A DNA stretch of 8,733 nucleotides from Lachnospiraceae bacterium. Its GTDB lineage: Bacteria > Bacillota > Clostridia > Lachnospirales > Lachnospiraceae. Positions 1-6,506 of this stretch are shown here, piece after piece; the stretch's first letter is position 1; each line of letters opens with the position of its first letter. The stretch is from assembly GCA_024694785.1 (NCBI GenBank), contig JAILJL010000034.1:1-8733 (forward strand). Direction: 5' to 3'. Under the pieces are notes generated by a model. That model saw only the letters and a list, made by a program, of their open reading frames with translations, made no database searches and was not told the DNA's origin. The translations under genes were made by a program, and so were the position numbers.

Positions 1-919
1 TAAGTTCGCTGTATGTACCGCTCGGCAAAGATACTATCGGCTTATCCGGGACTTTAAGTTCTACCGTATACTTGGCAGTGATCTCATCAGAATAAATACC
101 ATATTCATTGGTTGCAATCGCTCTTATAAGTATGGTTCCGACAGGAATATCGATTGGTTCCGAATAAAGCATTCCCGTTTCTTTCGGATCTGAACCGTCT
201 ATAGTGTAGTAAATCACACTATTGTTATCAGTAAATATCTCAAGCTGAAATTCATCATCGTATGTACCTTCTTCGGTTCCGAACTCCGGAGTTTCCGGAA
301 GATAATCTCTGAAGAGTAATATTATCGTATCGTCTTCCACATTATCAGCCAGTGCCTTTATCGCTTCAAAATCGCCCCGTTCGGAATATATCTTGATAAT
401 TGACGTGTATGCTTCAAAAGAAGTCGGGTTAAGGCTTATACAGGATAATAATGCGTCTATCGCGCCATCATCGTCATTAAGCTTAAGGCAGATATTCGAA
501 AGGAGTAAAAGCGCTCTTTCATTCTCAGGCTCTATCGCAAGCGCTTTCTCAACAGCATCGTACGCCTTATCATATAGCCCGAGTCTCATATTATCCTCTG
601 CTGCGGCATACTGGAACTCAAAAGATCTGCTGTTCTTTTTATTGGTAACAACCATCGAAATAACAAATATTATCGCAACAACCGCAACCGCACCTATAAT
701 TCCGAATATAACGGCATTCTTCTTTTTGGCTTTATTCTTTTCTTCAAGTTGTTTAAGCCTTTCCTGTTCGCGCTGTCTTAATGCTTCTTCTCTTATAAGC
801 TTTTCACTGATATTCTCGGCAGAATCATCATAGTCCTGGACTACCAGTACTTTATTGCCGCAATGATCACAGAAAATAGCCCCTTCTTTAAGGTCTGTAC
901 CGCATTTCTGACACTTCAT
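1..919 (-). CDS. Zinc-ribbon, single-pass membrane protein with TPR-like helices and CHB_HEX_C domains (3' end outside window)
   Basis: An open frame runs from an ATG at 919 off the left edge, giving 306 residues without a stop. Visible in order: an N-terminal zinc ribbon with two CxxC knuckles (C3, C6, C17, C20); a charged, probably helical stretch (about 36-68) rich in Glu, Lys and Arg; one membrane segment (about 69-91); TPR-like helical repeats (about 100-195, including the ALAIEPENERALLLL stretch); and a chitobiase/beta-hexosaminidase C-terminal-like beta-sandwich (about 208-286) with the hallmark IYYTIDGSDP and a closing SDEITAKY. A second such domain seems to begin at about 290. The likely topology is zinc ribbon in the cytoplasm and the rest outside, inferred from the lysine cluster before the membrane segment. 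The start is supported by AAAGGAG at 927-933, 7 bases upstream. It begins 23 bases after ftsK stops, so co-transcription is likely. The function is unknown. CHB_HEX_C modules are usually accessory surface domains, not catalytic ones. Confidence 0.85.
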   Translation of the reverse strand, partial: MKCQKCGTDLKEGAIFCDHCGNKVLVVQDYDDSAENISEKLIREEALRQREQERLKQLEEKNKAKKKNAVIFGIIGAVAVVAIIFVISMVVTNKKNSRSFEFQYAAAEDNMRLGLYDKAYDAVEKALAIEPENERALLLLSNICLKLNDDDGAIDALLSCISLNPTSFEAYTSIIKIYSERGDFEAIKALADNVEDDTIILLFRDYLPETPEFGTEEGTYDDEFQLEIFTDNNSVIYYTIDGSDPKETGMLYSEPIDIPVGTILIRAIATNEYGIYSDEITAKYTVELKVPDKPIVSLPSGTYSEL

Positions 920-942
920 AACTATACTCCTTTGACATTAAC

Positions 943-3414
943 TTAGGTAGGATTATTGTCTCCTTCTATCATATCATTAAATTCAGCTAATGATAACAAA
1001 ATTCTTCTCGGTTTCGTTCCTTCTTCCGGACCTACAACACCGGCCTCTTCAAGCTGGTCCATAATTCTTGCCGCTCTGTTAAAGCCTATCTTGAACTGAC
1101 GCTGCAAAAGTCCTATGGAAGCTCTTTCTTTTTCTATTATAAATTGACCTGCATCGGCAAAATAGACATCTCTGCCGTCTTCAGTCGATGCACCGAGTCC
1201 CGGGGCCATGGTTTCCGAGCTTAAGACTTTCTTGCTTATCTCTTCCTCCAGGCTCTTTGTCTCTTCGATGGTCTTTTTATTATTATCCTTGATTGCCCGA
1301 CACACTGCCGAAACTTCTTCATCAGACACAAAAGCGCCCTGAACTCTAAGCGGCTTCTGATATCCCTGCGGATAGAAAAGCATATCGCCCTTGCCAAGAA
1401 GCTTCTCCGCGCCATTCATATCAAGGATCGTTCTCGAATCAACACCGGATGATACAGCAAATGCAACTCTTGAAGGCATATTGGCCTTAATAAGACCCGT
1501 TATTACGTTAACGGAAGGTCTTTGTGTCGCAAGAACCAGGTGAATACCTGCAGCTCTTGCAAGCTGTGCAAGACGACAGATTGCTTCTTCCACATCTCCC
1601 GGTGCAACCATCATAAGATCCGCAAGCTCGTCTACGATTATAACAATCTGCGGCAGCTTCTTCTTAAGCTCCTCCGGGTCCTCTTTTGCCTTGAACATAA
1701 CGGACTCGTTATATCCTGCAAGATCCCTTACATTCTCATCGGCAAATTTCTTGTATCGGTCAGTCATCTCGCTCACTGCCCACGCCAACGCGGCCGCAGC
1801 TTTCTTCGGATCCGTAACGACAGGAATAAGAAGATGCGGGATGTCATTATATACGCTTAATTCAACGACCTTAGGGTCCACCATTATAAGCTTAACCTCG
1901 TCCGGGCGTGCTTTATACAGGATACTCATTACTATCGTATTGATACAAACCGACTTACCCGAACCGGTTGAACCTGCTATAAGTACATGCGGCATCTTGG
2001 CAATATCCGATACGATAGGCTTACCTGCAATATCAAGACCTGCCGTAAAAGGTATCTTGGTCTTGGCGCTTCTGTATTCTTCGGATTCAAGCAAGTCTCT
2101 TAATCTGACTTCGGTATTTTCGCGGTTAGGAACTTCTATACCTACGGCTGATTTACCCGGTATAGGTGCCTCAATTCTTATATCCGCTGCAGCAAGATTA
2201 AGCTTGATATCGTCTGCAAGCGCAACTATTTTACTTACCTTAACACCGGTATTAGGTGTTATCTCGTATCTGGTAACGGAAGGACCGCAGGTTACATCCG
2301 TAACCGTAACGTCCACACCGAAATTCTTCAAAGTCTGTTCAAGCTTATTCTTGGTCTCCTCAAGAAAAGCTCTGTTATCCGTACCGGTCTTCCTGCTTCT
2401 TTTAAGAAGCTCCATTGACGGAAATACATAATCGGAATTGGATACTTCATTCTCTATATGTACGGCCTTGCCCGCCTCGATTATGGTCTCTTCTTTAACA
2501 GGCTCTTTCTCGCGGATCTGCTCCTTCTTACGTAAAGGCTTTTTCGGCTCCTTATCCGCCTTAATTACAGTTGCCTCTTCGAAGGTAACATCTGACGTAA
2601 GCTCTGCCATTTCATCGGACTTACGTGGCTTTGACTTGACGGCCGTATCATATGACACTCCCGTTACAACTTTTTCTCTTCTGAAAAGCTTATTCCTTCT
2701 GTTATCCGTCTCCGCAGGATCTCCGAAAGGAAGCTCATCTGTTCTTATACGAACTTTTTCCCTGACCTCATACGGATCGTCATAATCCGCTTTCTCCTTA
2801 GGGAAAAGTCCTACAACTGACGCTACCGTTCTCTCAAATATGAACAGGAACGCTATGATTATAAGTATTATTGCCAAAAGGTAAGATCCTACAATACCGA
2901 TTCTCGGTACAAAGAACGTAACAAGGGCTCCGCCTATAATTCCGCACCCCGCCTTCATATTGTAGGCGTCAAACCAGACCTGGTCCAAAGGCTGCGGATT
3001 ACTGCCTTCAAAGCAAAGTGCTATAAAAAAGCACATCGCAATTACAAAAATAATCGACAAAACCGCCTTGACTATTGCCCACACATTGTTTCTGTTGGCA
3101 ATAAAGAAAAGCACAAGCAATACAAGATATATCGGAAACGCATAACATAAATATCCGAAAAGTCCGAAATTAACCGATGAAACAAATTCGCCGACCGTTC
3201 CGCACACGCCAAAATTACATATGAATATAAACAGTGAGATCGCGATAAATACCACAAGTACGGCCTCTTTTACCGGAGTCATATTATATTCCGATACCTT
3301 TTTTACCGACTTTGCGTTTTTGTTATTTGTACGCTTCGAAGCATCACTCTTACGCTTGGTGCTTTTATTTGCTGTACTGTTTTTAGTTGACTTAACACAG
3401 GCCTTATTTGCCAT
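943..3414 (-). CDS. ftsK: DNA translocase FtsK/SpoIIIE
   Basis: Septum-anchored, ATP-driven DNA pump that clears chromosomes from the closing division (or sporulation) septum. The 823 residues match the family's usual length in Firmicutes. Residues 1-42 are a Lys/Ser/Asn-rich cytoplasmic tail. Four to five hydrophobic segments follow (about 50-72, 85-106, 113-135 and one or two in 155-203), then a charged, low-complexity linker (about 205-345). The motor carries Walker A GSTGSGKS (481-488), DPKVVELS (513-520), Walker B VIIVDELADL (591-600) and ATQRPS (629-634). The C-terminal gamma winged helix (about 750-815, containing RQFKIGFNRAARIMDQLEEAG) is the domain that reads polar sequences on the chromosome. 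All key motifs are intact. The ATG at 3414 has AGGGG 6 bases upstream; that site overlaps the uppP stop codon, which suggests translational coupling. Sequence alone does not separate an FtsK from a SpoIIIE role; both names are used for this family in clostridia. Confidence 0.97.
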   Translation of the reverse strand: MANKACVKSTKNSTANKSTKRKSDASKRTNNKNAKSVKKVSEYNMTPVKEAVLVVFIAISLFIFICNFGVCGTVGEFVSSVNFGLFGYLCYAFPIYLVLLVLFFIANRNNVWAIVKAVLSIIFVIAMCFFIALCFEGSNPQPLDQVWFDAYNMKAGCGIIGGALVTFFVPRIGIVGSYLLAIILIIIAFLFIFERTVASVVGLFPKEKADYDDPYEVREKVRIRTDELPFGDPAETDNRRNKLFRREKVVTGVSYDTAVKSKPRKSDEMAELTSDVTFEEATVIKADKEPKKPLRKKEQIREKEPVKEETIIEAGKAVHIENEVSNSDYVFPSMELLKRSRKTGTDNRAFLEETKNKLEQTLKNFGVDVTVTDVTCGPSVTRYEITPNTGVKVSKIVALADDIKLNLAAADIRIEAPIPGKSAVGIEVPNRENTEVRLRDLLESEEYRSAKTKIPFTAGLDIAGKPIVSDIAKMPHVLIAGSTGSGKSVCINTIVMSILYKARPDEVKLIMVDPKVVELSVYNDIPHLLIPVVTDPKKAAAALAWAVSEMTDRYKKFADENVRDLAGYNESVMFKAKEDPEELKKKLPQIVIIVDELADLMMVAPGDVEEAICRLAQLARAAGIHLVLATQRPSVNVITGLIKANMPSRVAFAVSSGVDSRTILDMNGAEKLLGKGDMLFYPQGYQKPLRVQGAFVSDEEVSAVCRAIKDNNKKTIEETKSLEEEISKKVLSSETMAPGLGASTEDGRDVYFADAGQFIIEKERASIGLLQRQFKIGFNRAARIMDQLEEAGVVGPEEGTKPRRILLSLAEFNDMIEGDNNPT

Positions 3415-3423
3415 ACTCTACCC

Positions 3424-4284
3424 CTATATACAAAAATATCCGACTATCGATAATACGCCTATGACAAGGCAGTATATCGAAAAATATGTAAACTTCTTCT
3501 TTCTTACGATAAGAAGCATAACTTTAATACATATGAATCCTACAATACCCGCAACAATCATACCTGCAATATAGCATCCGATATCGCTTCCGCTGATAAG
3601 TGCGGGCTCCACGTCAGAAAGTTCAAGCAATGCCGCGCCGCCTATGGCCGGAAGCGACATAAGGAATGAATATTTAACCGCAAGGTTTCTATCGAACTTG
3701 CAAAGAAGACACGTAAAAATCGTAGTTCCGGATCTCGAAAGTCCCGGCATTGTTGCAACACCCTGTGCAATACCAAGAATCAACGAATCGGTATAAGTGG
3801 CTTCTTTAATGGTTTTATTCCCTTCTTCAAGTCTGTCTGCAATAAACAGCAGAATTGAAGTCACTATAAGAAAAATTCCCGGTACAAGAAGCGCCGTTTC
3901 AAACGCCTCAACCATATCTTTTGCCGCAAAACCGATTATTGCGGTCGGAACCGAAGATATAAGAATCATAATAACAAGCTTACGATGCATGTTGGAGATA
4001 ATCTTCCTATACTTTCTTTTACCGTTAAAAAGCTCGATTAGATTATGTATTATATCACCGAGCATCTTGAAAAACTCGACTATCATCCCTATTACATCTT
4101 TGTAATATACAATACATACTGCGATAAGCGTTGCGACATGAAGCAATACATCAAAAAGTAGTCCCGTATCCGTATTAACGTTAAACAGATTCTTAAAAAT
4201 CGCAAGATGACCCGATGAACTTACCGGAAGGAACTCGGTAAGGCCTTGTATCAAGCCCATAAATATTGCTTTTAATACTGTCAT
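3424..4284 (-). CDS. uppP: Undecaprenyl-diphosphatase UppP (BacA family)
   Basis: Integral membrane enzyme that dephosphorylates undecaprenyl pyrophosphate to undecaprenyl phosphate, recycling the lipid carrier for peptidoglycan and other wall polymers; higher levels give bacitracin resistance in characterised members. Residues are numbered from an ATG at 4290. The family signature (E/Q)xxxE appears as Q15-GLT-E19 within QGLTEFLPVSSSGH, and PGxSRSxxT appears as PGLSRSGTT (182-190). Several hydrophobic helices span the protein. The length of 286 to 288 residues is normal. Start choice: AGGGGG at 4293-4298 lies only 2 bases from the ATG at 4290 but 8 bases from the in-frame ATG at 4284, so 4284 is preferred and the upstream ATG is the alternative; they differ by two residues. 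A perfect palindrome sits just upstream, and ftsK follows after 9 bases. Confidence 0.96.
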   Translation of the reverse strand: MTVLKAIFMGLIQGLTEFLPVSSSGHLAIFKNLFNVNTDTGLLFDVLLHVATLIAVCIVYYKDVIGMIVEFFKMLGDIIHNLIELFNGKRKYRKIISNMHRKLVIMILISSVPTAIIGFAAKDMVEAFETALLVPGIFLIVTSILLFIADRLEEGNKTIKEATYTDSLILGIAQGVATMPGLSRSGTTIFTCLLCKFDRNLAVKYSFLMSLPAIGGAALLELSDVEPALISGSDIGCYIAGMIVAGIVGFICIKVMLLIVRKKKFTYFSIYCLVIGVLSIVGYFCI

Positions 4285-4292
4285 TTCCATAT

Positions 4293-4298
4293 CCCCCT
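4293..4298 (-). promoter_or_regulatory. Ribosome binding site deciding the uppP start
   Basis: AGGGGG on the minus strand. It is 8 bases from the ATG at 4284, which is ideal, and 2 bases from the ATG at 4290, which is too close for efficient initiation. This favours the downstream start. Confidence 0.7.
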
Positions 4299-4309
4299 TT
4301 TATTCAAAC

Positions 4310-4335
4310 GCCTCACATACTATAGTATGTGAGGC
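4310..4335 (-). repeat. Perfect 26-bp palindrome between yebC and uppP
   Basis: The two 13-base halves (GCCTCACATACTA and its exact complement) are uninterrupted, so the RNA could fold into a stem of about 11 pairs with a TATA loop. It begins 12 bases after the yebC stop codon and ends about 11 bases before the uppP ribosome binding site. On the minus strand it is followed by GTTTGAATAAAAG, which lacks a true U-run, and the plus-strand flank is not U-rich either. It could be a weak or leaky terminator that lowers uppP-ftsK expression, an RNA processing or stabilising hairpin, or a protein-binding operator. The palindrome itself is seen directly; its role is not. Confidence 0.6.
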
Positions 4336-4347
4336 TATGCACTTAAA

Positions 4348-5076
4348 TTATTCGTCCCAGTTATGATATACCATCTGCACATCTTCATCTTCATCAAGAA
4401 GATCAAGAATTCTGTTGATACACTTAATATCCTCTTCAGATGTAAGTGTTACATAGGTCTGCGGAATCATAGTAACATCTGCCTCTGCCATAGGAACATT
4501 GGCATTTTCCAAAGCTTCTCTTACCTGTGAGAAATCATCCGGTGCTGTAAGAATTTCGAAGCAATCTTCCTCTTCGGAAAAATCTTCGGCACCCGCATCA
4601 AGCGCGGTCATCATAAGGTCGTCGGCGTTCATATCGCATTCTTCCTTATCTACAATGATCTGGCCTTTCTTATCAAACATAAACGAAACGCAACCTGACG
4701 TACCCATATTACCATGTCCCTTGGTAAATGCCGAACGGACATTGGCTGCGGTTCTGTTCTTGTTATCCGTCAAAGCATCAACTATTATGGCTGTTCCGCT
4801 AGGACCATATCCTTCATAAGTTACAGCTTCATAATTAACCGAATTGGCATCACCGGCTGCTTTCTTGATACCACGATCGATTGTATCGTTAGGCATATTG
4901 TTAGCCTTAGCCTTTGCAATTACATCACGCAATTTGCTGTTATTGTTAGGATCAGGTCCGCCCTCTTTAACTGCAATCGCAATCTCTCTTCCTATAACGG
5001 TGAAAATCTTTCCTTTTGCAGCATCATTTTTCTCTTTCTTATGCTTGATGTTTGCAAATTTGGAATGTCCTGACAT
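4348..5076 (-). CDS. yebC: YebC/TACO1 family protein (PmpR-type regulator or translation factor)
   Basis: Full-length member of the YebC family (242 residues; usual range about 240-250). The N-terminal domain is textbook: MSGHSKFANIKHKK, then AAKGKIF and IGREI, LRDVIAKAKANNMPNDTIDRGIKKA (about 48-73). The middle carries YEGYGPSGTAIIVDALTDN (about 87-105), NRTAANVRSAF and the conserved GNMGTSGCVSFMF (122-134). The C-terminal part is strongly acidic, ending in LDLLDEDEDVQMVYHNWDE. Members were first described as DNA-binding transcription regulators (PmpR, YebC); the mitochondrial relative TACO1 and more recent bacterial work point to helping ribosomes through difficult, proline-rich stretches. 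The sequence does not decide between these. Position 7 is Phe where most members have Trp. The ATG at 5076 has GAGGGG at 5086-5091, 9 bases upstream. It may be transcribed from the rex promoter or from a promoter in the gap just upstream. Confidence 0.95.
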   Translation of the reverse strand: MSGHSKFANIKHKKEKNDAAKGKIFTVIGREIAIAVKEGGPDPNNNSKLRDVIAKAKANNMPNDTIDRGIKKAAGDANSVNYEAVTYEGYGPSGTAIIVDALTDNKNRTAANVRSAFTKGHGNMGTSGCVSFMFDKKGQIIVDKEECDMNADDLMMTALDAGAEDFSEEEDCFEILTAPDDFSQVREALENANVPMAEADVTMIPQTYVTLTSEEDIKCINRILDLLDEDEDVQMVYHNWDE

Positions 5077-5099
5077 ACTTTAGTACCCCTCTTATCCTT

Positions 5100-5129
5100 A
5101 ATATAATTTAATTAATATAATCGTTGCAA
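5100..5129 (-). promoter_or_regulatory. Candidate promoter for yebC
   Basis: On the minus strand TTGCAA (5129-5124) and TATATT (5105-5100) are separated by 18 bases within the 71-base gap after the coiled-coil gene. Both boxes are imperfect (4 of 6 and 5 of 6 against consensus), and the region is very AT-rich, so chance matches are easy. A start near 5093 would leave a short leader containing the yebC ribosome binding site. Confidence 0.35.
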
Positions 5130-5138
5130 ATTTAACAA
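5121..5138. promoter_or_regulatory. Rex-operator-like sequence
   Basis: The clostridial Rex consensus is TTGTTAA-N4-TTAACAA. On the minus strand this site reads TTGTTAA-ATTT-GCAACGA: one half-site is exact and the other matches 4 of 7, 11 of 14 in all. It overlaps the candidate -35 box of the yebC promoter, and rex itself is encoded two genes upstream. The surrounding AT-rich sequence makes a chance match possible, so this is a suggestion only. Confidence 0.25.
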
Positions 5139-5147
5139 CGCTATTAC

Positions 5148-5804
5148 CTAGTTATCAAGAACCTGTCCGTCCTCATCGTATTTAAGATCGAATACGTCAA
5201 GGGCTCTCGGTCCCAATATATCATGCATATAAGCATAGATCTCTTCGTTCTTATGCTCATTTGCCTGCTTTATGATAATGTTTTTCTTTAATTCGACACG
5301 CATCTTCTTGATCCAACTGCCGATTTCTTCTATCTGTCTTGCATTATCTCTAAGCTTCTTATAACAGATATCCATACTTAATACCATAAGTACTTTATTG
5401 GCTGCATCAAGATCTCTCGGAAGTTCCAGAAGCCGGTCTTCTATCTCTTCCATCTTGGCATTGGCCTCATCGATAAGCTTCCTGTTCTCTTCCATCTTCT
5501 TGTCACGTTGCTTTTTGTCGGAAGAATCCGAATCATCCATATTATCGACTATACTGCTCATAAGATTGTTCTTGACCTTCTTAAGATTCTTAAGATCATC
5601 GTTTAACTTTCCCTGCAGCTTAAGAAGCTCATCAACCTTTTCCTCAGCAGCTTTGATCTCTTTGGTCTTTTCAATGCCCATAAAAAGATGATGCCATTTT
5701 TGGTCAAGCGGAAGCAAAGGCACTTTAACATCCGAAAGCGCTTCCATAAACTTCCCGTTTTCTAGCTTTTCCGAATTGGCTTTTATCTCAGTTTCATTTG
5801 CCAT
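5148..5804 (-). CDS. Conserved-looking coiled-coil protein of unknown function
   Basis: I do not recognise this 218-residue protein. It has no signal peptide and no membrane segment, so it is probably cytoplasmic. After an N-terminal stretch with VPLLPLDQKWHHLF (about 29-42), most of the chain is charged helix: roughly 46-85 (KTKEIKAAEEKVDELLKLQ onward), an Asp/Ser-rich break around 87-97 (DNMDDSDSSDKK), then a second helix at about 98-130. This looks like an antiparallel helical hairpin. A less charged helical part follows (about 131-190), then a tail with YAYMHDILGPRALDVFDLKYDEDG. The ATG at 5804 lies inside the end of rex: its first 11 bases overlap rex, including the rex TGA. The ribosome binding site AGGTG (5815-5819) is 10 bases upstream, so its translation is probably coupled to that of Rex. 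Codon use resembles the neighbours. The link to Rex is inferred from position alone. Confidence 0.85.
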   Translation of the reverse strand: MANETEIKANSEKLENGKFMEALSDVKVPLLPLDQKWHHLFMGIEKTKEIKAAEEKVDELLKLQGKLNDDLKNLKKVKNNLMSSIVDNMDDSDSSDKKQRDKKMEENRKLIDEANAKMEEIEDRLLELPRDLDAANKVLMVLSMDICYKKLRDNARQIEEIGSWIKKMRVELKKNIIIKQANEHKNEEIYAYMHDILGPRALDVFDLKYDEDGQVLDN

Positions 5805-6447
5805 TTTCTATGTTCACCTGTTTTTCTCTTTGTATCATATTCAAAGACAATCTCATAACACTATCTGCCAAATGTACATTCTGAACGACAACATCATCCG
5901 GAACCTCAAGATCAACCTGCGCAAAATTCCAGATGGCTTTAATTCCGAGTTTAACAAGTCTGTCGGCAACTTCCTGTGCATGTTCCGCAGGAATCGTGAG
6001 TACCGCCATATCTACACGGTTCTTGGCATAATAATCGTCAAGCTCATCCATAGTTCTTATAGGAATATCATTTATCATTGTTCCTTTAAGCTTCTCATTA
6101 TTATCAAAAACGGCAGTTATATAGAAATTATGCTTGGAAAAAGCATCCGTCGATGCCAGCGCTTTTCCGAGATTGCCACCGCCGATGATAATAAGATTAT
6201 GTGTCTTATCAAGTCCCAGTATCTTACCAATCTCTTCATGAAGCTTCTTTACATTATATCCGTATCCCTGCTGACCGAATCCACCGAAATTATTAAGATC
6301 CTGTCTTATCTGAGAAGCGGTAACACTCATTAACTCACTTAATTCTGCCGAAGAAACTCGTTCTTTGCCCTCGTCCATAAGATATCGTAAATAGCGATAA
6401 TATCTTGGCATTCTTTTGATTACTACCTGTGAAATATCTTTTCTCAA
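5794..6447 (-). CDS. rex: Redox-sensing transcriptional repressor Rex
   Basis: Homodimeric repressor that senses the NADH/NAD+ ratio; NADH binding releases it from operators of fermentation, hydrogenase and NADH-reoxidation genes. The 217 residues fit the family. The N-terminal winged helix (about 1-75) shows RMPRYYRYLRYL, RVSSAELSELMSVTASQIRQDL and FGGFGQQGYGYNV. The Rossmann domain has the dinucleotide loop GGGNLG (89-94, GxGxxG) after strand NLIII, an acidic residue at the end of the second strand (D115 in AVFDNN) as expected for NAD(H), TIPAEHAQEVADRLVKLGIKAIWNFA (151-176) and a C-terminal helix for domain swapping. The start is TTG at 6447, chosen because it keeps the usual N-terminal arm before RMPRYYRYL and has GGGAG 8 bases upstream; the first ATG (residue 13) would trim the DNA-binding domain. 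A strong promoter lies directly upstream, and the coiled-coil gene overlaps its last 11 bases. Confidence 0.97.
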   Translation of the reverse strand: MRKDISQVVIKRMPRYYRYLRYLMDEGKERVSSAELSELMSVTASQIRQDLNNFGGFGQQGYGYNVKKLHEEIGKILGLDKTHNLIIIGGGNLGKALASTDAFSKHNFYITAVFDNNEKLKGTMINDIPIRTMDELDDYYAKNRVDMAVLTIPAEHAQEVADRLVKLGIKAIWNFAQVDLEVPDDVVVQNVHLADSVMRLSLNMIQREKQVNIENGK

Positions 6448-6455
6448 TTGTATAA

Positions 6456-6462
6456 CTCCCTT
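6456..6462 (-). promoter_or_regulatory. Ribosome binding site supporting the rex TTG start
   Basis: AAGGGAG on the minus strand, 8 bases before the TTG at 6447. No other start codon in frame sits at a suitable distance from it, so it decides the start. Confidence 0.8.
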
Positions 6463-6476
6463 CTTCGCATCGTAAT

Positions 6477-6506
6477 ATTATAAGTCAATTAGAGATTATT
6501 TGTCAA
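6477..6506 (-). promoter_or_regulatory. Promoter of rex
   Basis: On the minus strand TTGACA (6506-6501) and TATAAT (6482-6477), both exact housekeeping-sigma consensus boxes, are 18 bases apart. The -35 box lies in the last codons of the ABC-F gene (Leu-Thr before Asn-Asn-Leu). The -10 box falls just after that gene's stop codon. Transcription would start near 6470, giving a leader of about 23 bases that holds the rex ribosome binding site. I see no Rex-type operator here, so direct autorepression is not evident. Confidence 0.8.

Noticed and set aside
393..833. Plus-strand ORF of 146 codons, and similar plus-strand ORFs across the window (for example 1691-2431 and 5776-6333)
   Set aside because: Each lies opposite a minus-strand gene with clear family motifs or a continuous frame. 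Their products are Ser/Leu/Ile-rich low-complexity chains with no recognisable domain.
3072..3257. Small minus-strand ORF inside ftsK, and another at 6860-7057 inside the ABC-F gene
   Set aside because: They are in other frames of well-conserved genes, with no independent ribosome binding site or domain.
4237..4248. Gln instead of Glu as the first residue of the UppP active-site motif
   Set aside because: The family signature is (E/Q)xxxE, so Gln is an accepted variant and the second Glu is present.
4285..4290. ATG at 4290 as the uppP start
   Set aside because: The ribosome binding site is only 2 bases away, whereas the ATG at 4284 has an 8-base spacing. It is kept as an alternative.
4319..4347. 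Possible promoter with a -10 box (TATAGT) inside the palindrome
   Set aside because: The matching -35 (TTTAAG) is poor, and the -10-like bases are explained by the palindrome itself.
5122..5140. Five-pair hairpin (CGTTG/CAACG) as a terminator after the coiled-coil gene
   Set aside because: The stem is short, the loop is 9 bases and no U-run follows. It is better treated as part of the operator-like sequence.
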